From the NCBI RefSeq assembly GCF_001632845.1, contig NZ_CP011994.1, positions 3,110,001-3,174,000 of the forward strand: a stretch of DNA of 64,000 nucleotides, read 5' to 3'. A program made the translations under genes and the position numbers. The notes beneath the pieces were generated by a model that saw only the letters and a program-made list of their open reading frames with translations, did no database searches and was not told where the DNA came from. Source of the stretch: Ectothiorhodospira sp. BSL-9 (lineage in GTDB: Bacteria > Pseudomonadota > Gammaproteobacteria > Ectothiorhodospirales > Ectothiorhodospiraceae). Below are positions 25,185 through 35,914 of the stretch, in pieces. Each line of letters begins with the position of its first letter. The first letter of the stretch is position 1.

Positions 25185-26276
25185 ATGGACAAGCCAACCC
25201 AGACCCAGCCAGACGTGCCCCGCCAGCCCCTTTTTCGACAGCGCCTCGTCGCCGAGGCGGTGCGCATCCACGAGGATCGCGAGGGCCGTGTCATTGATGA
25301 CGCCATGGCCTGGAAGGTGGGTCGCGAGACCTCTGGTGATCTGGAGGCCCGGGTGCTGGCCCGGGCCGCTGCCACCCGCCTGGGAGAACAGGTCAAGGAT
25401 GCCCTGCAGGGGGTGAGCCGCCTGGGCACATGGATGGGCATACTGGCATTGCTGCTGGCCGGCCTGCTGGGCGTGGGCGCTGCCGGTGCTTCTCTGGGCG
25501 CGCCACTGATGGACGATGCCTCGCGTATCAACATCTTCTGGACCCTGGGCAGCCTTCTGGGCGTACAAACCCTGATGCTGCTGCTGTGGCTGCTGGTCAT
25601 GCTGCTGATGCCCCGAGCCGGCGGCGGACTCCTGGGGTATGGGGTGCTGGGGGCGGGTGGCGGCCTGGCTCGGTGGCTGTCCCGCGCCCGGGCCCATGAA
25701 CTGGCGGTGCGCGCCCTGCTCAACCTGCTGGGCCGGGGCGGACTGGCCCGCTGGTCGGCGGGTGCCGTGACCCATCTGCTATGGGCCGCCTTCGGCGCCG
25801 GCGCCCTGCTCATGTGCATCTGGAGCCTGAGCGTGCGCCAGTATGATTTCGCCTGGGGAACCACCCTGCTCAGCGAAGCCCATTTCATCACCCTGATCCA
25901 TACCCTGGGCACCCTGCCCGCCTGGGTGGGCATCCCGGTACCCGACGAGGAATTGATCCGCGCCAGCCGCCTGGGCGTCGGTGAGGGTGCCGACGGCCGC
26001 ATTGCCTGGTCGGGCTTTTTGCTGGGCAGCCTGCTTTTTTACGGGCTGTTACCCCGTGTGCTGCTCGGCCTGCTCTGCCTTGGCCTGGCGCGCCGTTCCG
26101 CGGCCCGCACCCACGTGGATCTCACGGCTCCGGGATATGCACGCCTGGCCCCACGCCTGCAACCTGACCACCATCGCCTCGGAGTGATCGATCCACCACC
26201 CGCCCCACTCCCCCCAGGGCACGCCCCCAGGCGCGTCGGGACACGCAAGACACCAGCACCCCCATGGCCCTGGTAG
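25185..26276 (+). CDS. DUF2868 membrane protein, N-terminal part (frameshifted gene)
   Basis: 363 residues, of which the first about 340 match a DUF2868-type membrane protein: a soluble start (FRQRLVAEAVRIHEDREG), several membrane helices, the motif SVRQYDFAWGTTLLSEA, and LLFYGLLPRVLLGLLCL. The last about 25 residues are proline-rich and unlike the family, while the family's C-terminal part continues in the -1 frame from about base 26211. A CTCCCCCCA run at 26208-26216 is the likely slip point. DUF2868 genes are normally about 450-500 codons and sit directly before a DUF3482 GTPase gene, as here. This may be a real mutation, a sequencing error or programmed frameshifting. Confidence 0.7.
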   Translation: MDKPTQTQPDVPRQPLFRQRLVAEAVRIHEDREGRVIDDAMAWKVGRETSGDLEARVLARAAATRLGEQVKDALQGVSRLGTWMGILALLLAGLLGVGAAGASLGAPLMDDASRINIFWTLGSLLGVQTLMLLLWLLVMLLMPRAGGGLLGYGVLGAGGGLARWLSRARAHELAVRALLNLLGRGGLARWSAGAVTHLLWAAFGAGALLMCIWSLSVRQYDFAWGTTLLSEAHFITLIHTLGTLPAWVGIPVPDEELIRASRLGVGEGADGRIAWSGFLLGSLLFYGLLPRVLLGLLCLGLARRSAARTHVDLTAPGYARLAPRLQPDHHRLGVIDPPPAPLPPGHAPRRVGTRKTPAPPWPW

Positions 26277-26704
26277 GCTTCGAACTGGAGCACGCCCGGG
26301 ATCACTGGATCCAGAACACGCGCCATCCCCGGTGCATCCCCCTGGGCCAGGTGGACGATCGCCATACCCGCCGCGACATCCTGGCGGCGCTGGCGGCGCA
26401 GGATCCCATACCCTCGGTGGTGGTGGTGGTCTGCTCCCTGGCCCGCACCCCGGATCGCAGTACCGAAGGCTTCCTGGCAGATCTGCGTTCCCGCACCACC
26501 GCCCCCGTCTGGCTGCTGCTGGACGAGGCCAGTATCGCCCGGGGCCGGGAGATCGACCTGGAGGCCCGGTATCGCGCCTGGCAAGCATTGTCGGAAAGGG
26601 CCTGTCTGGATCGCCTGTTGCCCGATGACCCGGCCCAGGCCGATCATCGGGATGCCCAAATCCTGCTGGATGCCTTCGACCATACCAAGGATCACGCGTC
26701 ATGA
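26264..26704 (+). CDS. DUF2868 protein, C-terminal part in the next frame
   Basis: 147 codons from an ATG at 26264 that overlaps the preceding stop by 13 bases; the same frame is open back to 26166. The sequence (ALVGFELEHARDHWIQNTR, SVVVVVCSLARTPDRSTEG, PVWLLLDEASIARG) looks like the cytoplasmic C-terminal domain expected of DUF2868 proteins. Its stop overlaps the GTPase start by four bases (ATGA). It could be translated on its own by reinitiation at the 26264 ATG, or only as a fusion after frameshifting. Confidence 0.6.
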   Translation: MALVGFELEHARDHWIQNTRHPRCIPLGQVDDRHTRRDILAALAAQDPIPSVVVVVCSLARTPDRSTEGFLADLRSRTTAPVWLLLDEASIARGREIDLEARYRAWQALSERACLDRLLPDDPAQADHRDAQILLDAFDHTKDHAS

Positions 26705-28083
26705 GCCCGCTATTGCAGGTGGCCGTGGTCGGCCACACCAACACCGGCAAGACCTCCCTGCTGCGCACCCTATCCCGAGACACGGATTTTGGCGAGGTGT
26801 GCGACGCTCCGGCCACCACACGACACGTGGAGGGCACGGAGATTCTGGTGGACGGCGGGCCGGTCATGGCCCTGTTCGATACCCCCGGCCTTGAGGATGC
26901 CTCCGGCATCCTGGACTGGCTGGAGACCGGCCCACAGGATCGCCACGCCGGGGCCGAAGCGCTGGAGCGGTTTTTGCAGGCCCCCGAGGCCAATGGCCGC
27001 TTTGAGCAGGAGAGCAAGGTACTGCGCCAACTGCGCAGCAGCGATGTGGGCCTGTATGTCATTGATGCTCGTGAACCGGTACTGGGCAAATACCGGGACG
27101 AACTGGCCGTGCTGGGCCTGTGCGCAAGACCGCTGATCCCCGTGCTGAACTTCGTCGCGTCCCAGGACAACCGTGAGCCACAGTGGCGGGAGACCCTGGC
27201 CAACCTGGGCCTGCATGCCGTGATCACCTTCGACTCGGTGGTCTATGACCTGCAGGGGGAACTGCGCCTGCACGAAAAGCTGCGCAGCCTGCTGGACGCC
27301 TACAGGGAACCGCTGGGCCGCCTCATGGAGGCCCGTACCCGGGAGGCTCAATGGCTGGAGCGGGCCGCGGCAGAGAGTGTCGCCGACATGCTGCTGGACA
27401 TTGCCGCCTGTACCTTGCTGGTGTCGCTCGAACCCAAGGACACGGAGGCCGGCATGGAAGAACTGCAGCGTCTCATCCGCAGACGGGAGCAGGATTGTGT
27501 GGATGCCCTGCTCAGCCTGTATCGCTTTCGCGCCAGCGATTATCTGGCCACCCAGCTACCGCTGGAGGATGGTCAGTGGGGCATGGATCTGTTCACCACC
27601 GAGGCCTTGCGTCATTACGGGCTGCGTAGCAGTGAGGGGGCAGCGGTCGGCGGAGCCATCGGGCTGGCCATCGACGTGATGGCCCTGGGCACTACCCTGG
27701 GTGCGGGCACCGCTGTGGGCGCCACCGCCGGTGCGCTCATGGGCAACGGCGTCGGCCTGGGTCGGCGCCTGGGTCAGCGCATGCGGGGGCAACGGGAACT
27801 GAGGGTCAATGACGCCACGCTGCGCCTGCTGGCCCTGCGCCAACGGCAGCTGGCCCGGGCCCTGTCGCGTCGTGGCCATGGTGCCGAAAAGGCCCTGGAA
27901 CTCAACACCCCCACGGATAACACCTGGCGCCGGGGCAAGTTGCCTGCCCCGGTGCGCAAGGCGCGGCTCTATCCCCGCTGGTCACGGTTGAATGAGCGGG
28001 CTGATGGCGTGGAGTCGAAGCCACGCGCTCAGGCGTTGGAGACGTTAACCGAGCAGTTGCTGGACGAAGGGGACCGTGGGTAA
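26701..28083 (+). CDS. GTPase with DUF3482 domain
   Basis: A 460-residue Era/TrmE-like GTPase. G1 is VVGHTNTGKTSLLRTL, G2 threonines are in PATTRHVEG, and G3 is LFDTPGLEDASG. G4 is unusual: PVLNFVASQDN instead of NKxD. The C-terminal DUF3482 region has a glycine/alanine-rich segment (GGAIGLAIDVMALGTTLG and GAGTAVGATAGALMG) that may insert in or contact the membrane. The gene is coupled by ATGA overlap to the DUF2868 gene, and the two are a conserved pair in gammaproteobacteria with no known function. Confidence 0.8.
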   Translation: MSPLLQVAVVGHTNTGKTSLLRTLSRDTDFGEVCDAPATTRHVEGTEILVDGGPVMALFDTPGLEDASGILDWLETGPQDRHAGAEALERFLQAPEANGRFEQESKVLRQLRSSDVGLYVIDAREPVLGKYRDELAVLGLCARPLIPVLNFVASQDNREPQWRETLANLGLHAVITFDSVVYDLQGELRLHEKLRSLLDAYREPLGRLMEARTREAQWLERAAAESVADMLLDIAACTLLVSLEPKDTEAGMEELQRLIRRREQDCVDALLSLYRFRASDYLATQLPLEDGQWGMDLFTTEALRHYGLRSSEGAAVGGAIGLAIDVMALGTTLGAGTAVGATAGALMGNGVGLGRRLGQRMRGQRELRVNDATLRLLALRQRQLARALSRRGHGAEKALELNTPTDNTWRRGKLPAPVRKARLYPRWSRLNERADGVESKPRAQALETLTEQLLDEGDRG

Positions 28084-28095
28084 GTCCCCGCAATC

Positions 28096-29751
28096 CTACA
28101 CCTGATAACCCGACACCCGATTCTGCAAATCCGCTGCCAGTCGCGCCAGTTGCTCGCTGGCGGCAGCGATTTCCTGGGCGCCATTGGAAGTCTGATCCAC
28201 CGAGTGACTAATGGTACTGATGTTGCGGTTGATCTCCTCGGCCACGGCTGACTGCTCCTCGGCGGCGCTGGCGATCTGCGCATTCATGTCGTTGATGCTG
28301 ACGATGGAATGATTGATGGAGTCCAGTGACTGACCGGCCTTGGCGGCCTTGGACACACTGTCCTTGGCCTTGGTGCGACCCTGTTCCATCACGCGCACTG
28401 CCCCGCTGGCGCCACTTTGCAACCGCTCGATCATGTCCTGGATCTCGGTGGTGGAACTCTGGGTACGGCTGGCGAGTGTACGCACTTCATCGGCTACCAC
28501 CGCGAAGCCGCGGCCCTGTTCACCGGCACGGGCCGCCTCGATGGCGGCATTCAGGGCCAGCAGGTTGGTCTGCTCGGCAATGCCACGGATCACATCCAGC
28601 ACCTTGCCGATCTCGTCGCTGTCGGCGGACAGACGGGTAATCACCTCAGAGGCGTTCTCCACCTCATGAGCCAACTCCTCGATGGAGGCAATGGTCTCCC
28701 TCACCACCTGACTCCCCGTGGTGGTTTCCTGCTGGGTCTCCTGGGCGGACTGGGCCGCGTGGGAGGCATTGCGGGCCACCTCCTGCACCGTTGCCGTCAT
28801 CTCGTTCATGGCCGTGGCCACCTGATCCGTCTCCGAGTGCTGCCGCTTCACCTGCTCGCGAGTTTCCTCCGAGGTAGTGGAGAGCTGTTCTGCCGCCGAG
28901 GAAAGCTGCGCCGTGGCCGAACCCACCTGGCGCACCAGCTCATGTACCCGGTCGGCAAAGCGGTTGAAACCCTCTGCCAGGTCGGCCACCTCGTTTCTGC
29001 CCTTCACCACGAGTCGCTGCGTCAGGTCCCCGCCGCCATCGGCGATGTCACGCAGGGTATGTGCCGCCTCGCGGATGGGCCCCACGATCATGCGGGAAAA
29101 GAACACCGCACCCACGACACCCACAACCAGGACCATCATCAGAGCAACCAGCATCCCGCCCACCAGCTCGGTGACACCCCGGGCCACGATGGTATCGGCC
29201 TGTTCCTTGGGGATACCCAGTCCCATGATGCCGATAACCTGATTGCGTTCGTTGAACAGGGGTTCATAGGATGTCAGATGGGGTACCCCCACGATCTCGG
29301 AAACACCGGTGTAGCGTTCACCCTGAATCACCGATGCGTAGGCGGGCGTGTCGCGGCCCAAGGGTGTGCCCACCGCACGCCTGCCATCGGGACGGGTCAC
29401 GCTGGTGATCACCCGGGGAAACTGGTTGCCATCGCGACCAAAGATGGTGAACACGATCCCCAGATCCCGGCTGATGGCATCGGCCATCTCGTGACGCCCT
29501 TCCAGGGGTTCGCCACCCGCATCCACCAGTCGCCCATTGGAGACCCCAACGCTGCCGTAATACTGCGCCAGATACACCCGGGCGGCCCGTAGGTCCCCCT
29601 CCGCCTTCACCAGCAGGCTGTGATCCACCAACTGACGGGAGGTATTGGACATGCTGTGATAGGACACCAGCAGGAATACCAGCCCCACGGCCGTCAGCCC
29701 CACCACCGCGAACAGAATCAGCCTTGCCTGGATCGTTATATTATTCAGCAT
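28096..29751 (-). CDS. Methyl-accepting chemotaxis protein with Cache sensor
   Basis: A 551-residue chemoreceptor. One membrane helix ([20 protein letters not shown]) is followed by a periplasmic single-Cache-like domain (res about 35-190, ending [15 protein letters not shown]), a second helix ([19 protein letters not shown]), HAMP, and a long cytoplasmic signalling domain. The hairpin tip reads [19 protein letters not shown], which binds CheA/CheW. No CheB/CheR tethering pentapeptide is visible at the end. The periplasmic ligand is unknown. It converges with the DUF3482 gene (12-base gap). Confidence 0.92.
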   Translation of the reverse strand: MLNNITIQARLILFAVVGLTAVGLVFLLVSYHSMSNTSRQLVDHSLLVKAEGDLRAARVYLAQYYGSVGVSNGRLVDAGGEPLEGRHEMADAISRDLGIVFTIFGRDGNQFPRVITSVTRPDGRRAVGTPLGRDTPAYASVIQGERYTGVSEIVGVPHLTSYEPLFNERNQVIGIMGLGIPKEQADTIVARGVTELVGGMLVALMMVLVVGVVGAVFFSRMIVGPIREAAHTLRDIADGGGDLTQRLVVKGRNEVADLAEGFNRFADRVHELVRQVGSATAQLSSAAEQLSTTSEETREQVKRQHSETDQVATAMNEMTATVQEVARNASHAAQSAQETQQETTTGSQVVRETIASIEELAHEVENASEVITRLSADSDEIGKVLDVIRGIAEQTNLLALNAAIEAARAGEQGRGFAVVADEVRTLASRTQSSTTEIQDMIERLQSGASGAVRVMEQGRTKAKDSVSKAAKAGQSLDSINHSIVSINDMNAQIASAAEEQSAVAEEINRNISTISHSVDQTSNGAQEIAAASEQLARLAADLQNRVSGYQV

Positions 29752-29865
29752 TTTGACGTCTCTTGTTGAAGCCCTGGGTCATCCGGTATCGGCCAGCGGT
29801 TATCCATCTTATCGGCCGCCAGCGGGCATTCCTTAATGCCCCGCCCTTAATCCCCCGCGCCGTGA

Positions 29866-31254
29866 TCACCCCGCGGGTCCACGCAACAGGCTCATCATGG
29901 CGCTGGCCTTGTGCAGGGTCTCCTGGTACTCATCCTCGCCATCGGAGCCTGAGGTGATGCCCCCGCCGGCCCAGAACCGGACCTGCCCATGGCTGTTCAC
30001 CAGGGTGCGGATGGCAATACTGGTGTCCATGTCGCCATCAAACCCCACATAACCGATGGCCCCGCAGTACACCCCACGCCGATGCGGCTCCAGGGCCTCG
30101 ATGATCTCCATGGCTCGAAGCTTGGGCGCCCCGGTGATGGACCCTCCGGGAAAACATCCCCGCAACAGATCCAGCGCATCACGCCCCGCCGCCAGGCGGC
30201 CGCTCACCGCACTCACCAGGTGATGCACCGTGGCATAGGTTTCCACACTGAAGAGTTCCGGCACAGTCACGCTGCCAATGGCGCAGCTCTTGCCCAGGTC
30301 GTTGCGCAGCAGATCCACGATCATCACATTCTCGGCCCGATCCTTGGAACTGGAGGCCAGTTGCGCCCGCTGCGTCTGGTCGGCGATACGGTTGGCGCCC
30401 CGGGGGCGGGTCCCCTTGATGGGACGGGTGCTCACCTCGCCGGCGCGCACCTCCAGAAATCGCTCTGGCGAATTACTCAGGATGCTGGCCTCGGGCAATT
30501 TGAGAAAGGCCCCGAAGGGCGCCGGGCTGATGTCCCTGAGGCGCTGGTAGCTACTCCAGGCATCCCCCTGAGCCAGGGCACTGAAGCGTTGCGCCAGGTT
30601 CACCTGATAACAGTCTCCATCGCGGATGAAGGCCTGCACCCGGGCGAAGCGGGCCTGATAATCCTGCCGTGACATATTGGACTGCAACTCGCCACGCAGC
30701 CTGAATCCCGACCGCATCCGTCCCCGGCCGGCCTTGGATAGCATACGCAGCAACTCCGGCCAGATTCGGGCCGTATGGGGATCCAGTCCGCGCCCCACCA
30801 GCCAGGCGGTTTGTTCCTGATGATCCACCACCACCGCCCAGTCATGGATGCCCACCGCCATCTCCGGCAGGTTCTCGCCATCCTGGGCCAGCGATGGCAG
30901 GTGTTCAAACCGACGCGCCAGGTCATAGGCAAAATAACCCAGGGCGCCCCCTGCGAAGGGCAGACCACTCACCGGCGGCAATCGCGGCCCCAGGCAGTCC
31001 GCCACCAGGCGCAGCGGATCGTCCCCGCTTTCGCGCACGCCACTGCGTTCCTGGATTCGCGTCACGCCGCCCCGGGTGACCACTGTGACGAAGGGGTCGG
31101 CGGCCAGGATATCGTAGCGCCCGCGCTGACCGGCGGTGCCACCGCTGTCCAGAAATACCGCCCAGGGTCGATCCGCCAACACCTGAAACAGCCGCGCCCC
31201 ATCCCCCGGGTAGGGCAGACGCTCAAGCCGGAAACCGGTGGAACGGGCGGTCAT
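29866..31254 (-). CDS. pabB: Aminodeoxychorismate synthase component I
   Basis: Makes 4-amino-4-deoxychorismate from chorismate with ammonia from PabA, for folate synthesis. The 462-residue form begins at the ATG at 31254 (MTARSTGFRLERLPYPGD); the frame upstream to 31389 is not family-like. The chorismate-binding region shows RPIKGTRPRG, where the lysine in PIKGT separates aminodeoxychorismate synthase from anthranilate synthase (PIAGT), then SSKDRAENVMIVDLLRNDLG and GSITGAPKLRAMEIIE. No pabA or pabC is adjacent. Confidence 0.9.
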   Translation of the reverse strand: MTARSTGFRLERLPYPGDGARLFQVLADRPWAVFLDSGGTAGQRGRYDILAADPFVTVVTRGGVTRIQERSGVRESGDDPLRLVADCLGPRLPPVSGLPFAGGALGYFAYDLARRFEHLPSLAQDGENLPEMAVGIHDWAVVVDHQEQTAWLVGRGLDPHTARIWPELLRMLSKAGRGRMRSGFRLRGELQSNMSRQDYQARFARVQAFIRDGDCYQVNLAQRFSALAQGDAWSSYQRLRDISPAPFGAFLKLPEASILSNSPERFLEVRAGEVSTRPIKGTRPRGANRIADQTQRAQLASSSKDRAENVMIVDLLRNDLGKSCAIGSVTVPELFSVETYATVHHLVSAVSGRLAAGRDALDLLRGCFPGGSITGAPKLRAMEIIEALEPHRRGVYCGAIGYVGFDGDMDTSIAIRTLVNSHGQVRFWAGGGITSGSDGEDEYQETLHKASAMMSLLRGPAG

Positions 31255-31622
31255 GGTGGCGGGGGGACCCTCGTGGATGACGTGGAAACAGGCAGCGGGA
31301 GCGCGGATTCTACTATGATGCCGGTCGCAATGGGGGCCGGGCCGGATGGCGTCTGCCGGTCTGGACTGAGTATACTGCGCCCGCTGCATGACAAACGTCG
31401 CCCGCGTGGCCGGTGCATGAAACCCGCGCCCACCGATGGTGTCTATCCGCAGGGCAGATCACTGCACACCCTGTCGGCGAATTCGCTGTCAACGAATGGC
31501 AGCGTCATGCGTTTACCCCTTTCGAGGCCTTTGTGGCTGCCACCCGGCGTGGCATCCATGGCCTGGATCAGCCACCGTTCAAGCCCACACGACCCCGCCC
31601 TTCCGGCCATGGACAAGACCCG
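31255..31622. other. Intergenic region between pabB and the efflux operon
   Basis: About 368 bases between divergent genes. A TATACT at 31371-31376 could be a -10 element for the plus strand, but no good -35 lies 16-18 bases upstream. An open frame continues upstream of the adaptor gene but has no family support. No regulator gene or clear operator is visible. Confidence 0.35.
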
Positions 31623-32810
31623 ATGAAACGACTCCCGATCCTGATCGCCCCGGCATTGATCCTGGTGGCGGTGCTCATCTGGTGGGGAACCGGATCCGAT
31701 TCCGACACCGGGCCTGGCCCGGGCGCCGGCCAGGGGGCTGTGGCCGTGAGCGTGGATACCGTCACGCGCGCTGATCTGACGGACCGTGCGTTCTTCACCG
31801 GCTCCCTGGTGGCGGCTCACCGGGTGGAGGTGGCTACGCGCGTGGCCGGGCGTCTGGAGCGTCTGCATGTGGACATTGGCGATCGGGTGGAGCCGGGACA
31901 GTTGCTGGCAGAACTGGACGATGACGCGTTCCAGCAGGAAATGGAGCAGGCCCGCGCCGAACTGGCGGTGGCCAATGCCAATCTACTCGAAGCCCAGGCG
32001 GCACTGACCTCGGCACAGCGCGCCCTGGATCGCACCCGGGATCTACGGGAACAGCGGGTGGCCTCTCAGTCCGAACTGGATTCGGCGGAAACCGACGTGG
32101 AGGCCCGGCAAGCGGGCGTCACCCTGGCCCGATCCCAGATCGCCCAGCGCCAGGCGGCCCTGCGCAATGCCCAGATCCGTCTGGAGTACACCCGCATCCA
32201 GGCCGGACTGGAGAACGGTGAAGGCCAGTGGCTGGTGGCCGATCGCATGGTGGATCAGGGCAGCATCCTGCAGGCCAACACCCCCATCCTGGCGCTGGTG
32301 AATCTGCAACCCCTGCGTGCCCGGGTGTTCGTCACCGAACGGGATTACGCCCGTCTGGCGCCCGGCCAGTCGGCTCAGCTTTCCACCGTTGCCCATCCCG
32401 GCGAGACCTTTGAAGGTCAGGTGACCCGCGTCGCCCCCGAGTTCCGTGAGGCTTCCCGTCAGGCCCGGGTGGAAATCCAGGTGCCCAACCTCGACCAACG
32501 CCTGCGGCCCGGCATGTTCGTGGAGGCCAGGATCAGCACCCGCACTGTGGAAGACGTGACTGTGGTGCCCATTGATGCGGTGCTCGAACGGGACGGCCAG
32601 CGCGGCGTCTTCCAGGTGGAAGAAGCAGACAATGGCCCCATTGCCCGGTTCGTGGCCGTCAGCACCGGCATTGAGGAAGCCGGTAAGGTGCAAATCACCG
32701 ATCCCGAGATCAGTGGTCGGGTGGTTACCCTGGGACAGCATCTGCTCAGTGATGGTGTGCGGCTGCGTATCGCCGATGAAGGCGAGGCACGTGCCGAGGG
32801 CGCACGCTGA
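31623..32810 (+). CDS. RND efflux periplasmic adaptor (membrane fusion protein)
   Basis: A 395-residue adaptor linking the inner-membrane RND pump to the outer-membrane channel. An N-terminal hydrophobic anchor (LPILIAPALILVAVLIWWG) is followed by the lipoyl half-motif RVEVATRVAGRLERLHVDIG and DRVEPGQLLAELDDD, a helical hairpin (about residues 105-175, rich in QAELAVANANLLEAQ-type heptads), a second lipoyl half and a beta-barrel (FVTERDYARLAPGQSAQL). The end overlaps the pump gene by one base. It is the first gene of a three-gene operon. Confidence 0.92.
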   Translation: MKRLPILIAPALILVAVLIWWGTGSDSDTGPGPGAGQGAVAVSVDTVTRADLTDRAFFTGSLVAAHRVEVATRVAGRLERLHVDIGDRVEPGQLLAELDDDAFQQEMEQARAELAVANANLLEAQAALTSAQRALDRTRDLREQRVASQSELDSAETDVEARQAGVTLARSQIAQRQAALRNAQIRLEYTRIQAGLENGEGQWLVADRMVDQGSILQANTPILALVNLQPLRARVFVTERDYARLAPGQSAQLSTVAHPGETFEGQVTRVAPEFREASRQARVEIQVPNLDQRLRPGMFVEARISTRTVEDVTVVPIDAVLERDGQRGVFQVEEADNGPIARFVAVSTGIEEAGKVQITDPEISGRVVTLGQHLLSDGVRLRIADEGEARAEGAR

Positions 32811-35800
32811 TGAATCCCGCTAGCTTTACCGTCCCTCGCCCCATATTCACCTCCATGGTGACAGCCATTGTGGTCACCCTGGGGCTCATGTCCCTGTTCC
32901 GCCTGCCCATCGATCTGATGCCGGACATCACCTTTCCCACCATTTCGGTGATGACCACCTATGAAAATGCCGGCCCGGAGGAAATTGAACAACTGATCAC
33001 CCGGCCCGTGGAGGAAGCCGTTTCGGCCGTCCCGGGCGTGGAGGAAGTCACGTCCACCTCATCCGAGGGTTCCAGCACCGTTCGGATTTCCTTTACCTGG
33101 GGCACCAACCTGGACGACGCCACCAACGAGGTGCGCGACCGTCTCGATCGTATCGTCAATGCCCTTCCCGAGGAGGCCGACCGCCCCAGGGTGCGTCGCT
33201 TCGACAGTTCGGACCTGCCGGTGATGCTCATCGGCGTGGCCGCCGAGCTGGACCCCATCGAACTGCGTCAACTCATTGATGACCGTATCCGCACCCGCCT
33301 GGAGCGGGTGCCCGGCGTGGCGGCCGTGGACGTCTGGGGCGGCCTGGAACGGGAGATCCGGGTGGAAGTGGACCAGGACAGGCTGCAGTCCCTGAAGCTG
33401 GATCTGGAGGACATCCGTCAGGCACTGCGTGAGGCCAACGTGACGGTGCCGGCCGGCGAGATTGTGCGGGGCCGCATGGATCTGCGCCTGCAGACCCCGG
33501 GGGAGTTCGAAAATCTGGACCAGATCCGTGGCACTGTCGTCGCCACCCGGGATGGTTCTCCGATCTACCTGCATCAGGTAGCTCAGGTGCGCGACACCCA
33601 CCAGCGCATCACCCGCCTGATCCGTATCAACGATACTCCCGGGGTGCGTCTGGCCGTGCGCAAGCAGGCCGATGCCAATACCGTGCAGGTGGCCGAAGCG
33701 GTGCGCGCAGAGATCGCGCGCCTCAACCGGGAGAATCCGCAGCTGGATATCGTGGCGGCCATCGACAGCTCCCGCTTCATTGAACGCTCCATTGCCAATG
33801 TGGGCCGCTCCATCCTCTATGGCGGCAGCCTGGCCGTTCTGGTGCTGCTGTTCTTCCTGCGCCATCTGCGTTTCACCCTGGTGGCTGCCACGGCCATCCC
33901 GGTCTCGGTGATCGCCACCTTCGGCCTGATCTACTTCGGCGGCTTCACCCTCAACCTGATGACCCTCGGCGGCCTGGCCCTGGGGGTGGGCCTGATGGTG
34001 GACAATGCCATCGTGGTGATCGAAAACATCGCCCGACGCCGCACCGAGGACGGACTGCCCGCTGCACAGGCCGCCACCGAAGGTACATCCGATGTGGCCG
34101 CGGCCATCACCGCCAGCACCCTGACCACGCTGGCCATCTTCCTGCCCATGTTCTTTGCCCAGGAGATGGCTGGCGTGCTGTTCAAGCAGCTGGCCTTCGT
34201 GGTGGCCTTCGCCCTGTTCTGCTCCCTGCTGGTGGCCCTGACCCTGGTGCCCATGCTCATGGGGCGCAAGGGCACCGTGAGCGAACGCCCGGGCAACCCG
34301 CTGACCCAACGCGCCGCAGCCGTGGCCGGCGGCATCGTCCAGCGCATTGAAACGGGTTATCTGCGACTGCTGGATGCCGTGCTGGCCCATCGCTGGACGG
34401 TGATCGTGCTGGCACTGAGCCTGTTCGTGCTGGCATTGGCCCTCATCCCGCGCCTGGGCACCGAATTCATGCCCGCCACCGATGAGGGGGAACTGCGGGT
34501 CAGCATCGAGATGGAGCCCGGCACCCGTCTGGAGATCCTGGACCAGGCCGTACGCCGCATGGAAGATGTGCTGAAGGCGCATGTTCCCGAGGTGGACAAC
34601 CTGGTCACCAGCGTGGGTGGGTCCACGTTCCGTTCCACCTCGCCTTCCACTGCCTCGCTGCGTATCTCCCTGGTATCCCAGGATCAACGCAGCCGCAGCA
34701 CCGACCAGATCGCGGCCGATCTGCGCCGCCAACTGGGCGACATGCCCGGCGCCACCATTCGGGTGCGCCCCAGCCGCGGCATGATGATGGGCCGTATCGG
34801 CGGTGGGGGTAACGATGAGAGCCTGAGCCTGGAGGTACGCGGATTCGACCTGGAAACCATCGACCAGGTGGCTGCCGAGCTGGAGAGACGACTGGAGCGG
34901 ATCGAAGGCATCACCGACGTGCGCCTGGCTCGCGAGGAGGGTCGCGAACAACAGTTGGTGCGCATCAATCGCACCCGCGCCGCCGACCTGGGCGTGAGCG
35001 TTGCCCAGGTGGCACGCACCCTGGAAACCGCCCTGAGCGGCGGTAGTGCCGGTCAGTTCCGGGATCGCAGCACGGAAACCCGCATCTGGGTACAACTGCG
35101 GGATGCCGAGCACATGACCATTGAGGAGGTGCTCAATATCACCGTGCCTGGCCGCGACGGAGAGCCGGTGAGCCTGCGCCACCTGGTGGACCTGGAGCCG
35201 TCGATCGCTCCCTTGCAGATCGAACGCAAGGAACAGCAGCGCATCAACGAGGTGTTTGCCAACACCGCCGACCGGGACCTGGGTTCCATCGTGGCCGACG
35301 TGCGGGCGGAACTGGCGGATATGCCCCTGCCCCGCAATGTGGACATCACCTTCGGCGGGGACGTGGAGGAACAGCAACGGGCGTTCGCGGAACTGGGCCT
35401 GGCCCTGCTCATGGCCGTGGCCCTGGTGTACATGGTGATGGCCAGTCTGTATGAATCCCTGCGGGATCCTTTCATCGTGATGTTCTCCGTGCCCCTGGCC
35501 CTGATCGGCGTGGTGGCGATGCTGCTGGCCACGGGCACCACCCTGAACGCCCAGTCCCTGATTGGTATCATCATGCTGGTGGGCATCTCGGTGAATAACG
35601 CCATCCTGCTGGTGGATCAAAGTGCAAGGCTGCACCGCAGCCAGGGCATGACGCCCCATGCTGCCGTGCGCGAGGCGGCCCGGCGGCGCCTGCGGCCCAT
35701 CCTGATGACCTCGCTGACCACCATCCTGGCCCTGATCCCGCTGGCCATCGGCATCGGTGAGGGCGGCGAGGCCCAGGCACCCATGGCCCGGGCGGTGATC

Positions 35801-35914
35801 GGCGGGTTGTTCAGTTCCACGCTGATCACGCTGCTGCTGATGCCGGTACTCTATACGCTGTTCCACCGAGAAGAGGCGGGCGCTCCCGCTGCCAACCCGA
35901 TCAGGTCGACATGA
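32810..35914 (+). CDS. RND multidrug efflux pump (HAE-type inner-membrane transporter)
   Basis: A 1034-residue proton-driven exporter with the twelve-helix, two-repeat RND layout. TM1 is followed by [18 protein letters not shown], the HAE start. The proton-relay aspartate is in [17 protein letters not shown] of TM4. The second half carries [16 protein letters not shown] and [23 protein letters not shown] rather than heavy-metal type is favoured because only one relay aspartate and no methionine relay are seen. The start overlaps the adaptor stop (TGATG) and the end overlaps the TolC-like gene (ATGA). The substrate is unknown. Confidence 0.93.
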   Translation: MNPASFTVPRPIFTSMVTAIVVTLGLMSLFRLPIDLMPDITFPTISVMTTYENAGPEEIEQLITRPVEEAVSAVPGVEEVTSTSSEGSSTVRISFTWGTNLDDATNEVRDRLDRIVNALPEEADRPRVRRFDSSDLPVMLIGVAAELDPIELRQLIDDRIRTRLERVPGVAAVDVWGGLEREIRVEVDQDRLQSLKLDLEDIRQALREANVTVPAGEIVRGRMDLRLQTPGEFENLDQIRGTVVATRDGSPIYLHQVAQVRDTHQRITRLIRINDTPGVRLAVRKQADANTVQVAEAVRAEIARLNRENPQLDIVAAIDSSRFIERSIANVGRSILYGGSLAVLVLLFFLRHLRFTLVAATAIPVSVIATFGLIYFGGFTLNLMTLGGLALGVGLMVDNAIVVIENIARRRTEDGLPAAQAATEGTSDVAAAITASTLTTLAIFLPMFFAQEMAGVLFKQLAFVVAFALFCSLLVALTLVPMLMGRKGTVSERPGNPLTQRAAAVAGGIVQRIETGYLRLLDAVLAHRWTVIVLALSLFVLALALIPRLGTEFMPATDEGELRVSIEMEPGTRLEILDQAVRRMEDVLKAHVPEVDNLVTSVGGSTFRSTSPSTASLRISLVSQDQRSRSTDQIAADLRRQLGDMPGATIRVRPSRGMMMGRIGGGGNDESLSLEVRGFDLETIDQVAAELERRLERIEGITDVRLAREEGREQQLVRINRTRAADLGVSVAQVARTLETALSGGSAGQFRDRSTETRIWVQLRDAEHMTIEEVLNITVPGRDGEPVSLRHLVDLEPSIAPLQIERKEQQRINEVFANTADRDLGSIVADVRAELADMPLPRNVDITFGGDVEEQQRAFAELGLALLMAVALVYMVMASLYESLRDPFIVMFSVPLALIGVVAMLLATGTTLNAQSLIGIIMLVGISVNNAILLVDQSARLHRSQGMTPHAAVREAARRRLRPILMTSLTTILALIPLAIGIGEGGEAQAPMARAVIGGLFSSTLITLLLMPVLYTLFHREEAGAPAANPIRST

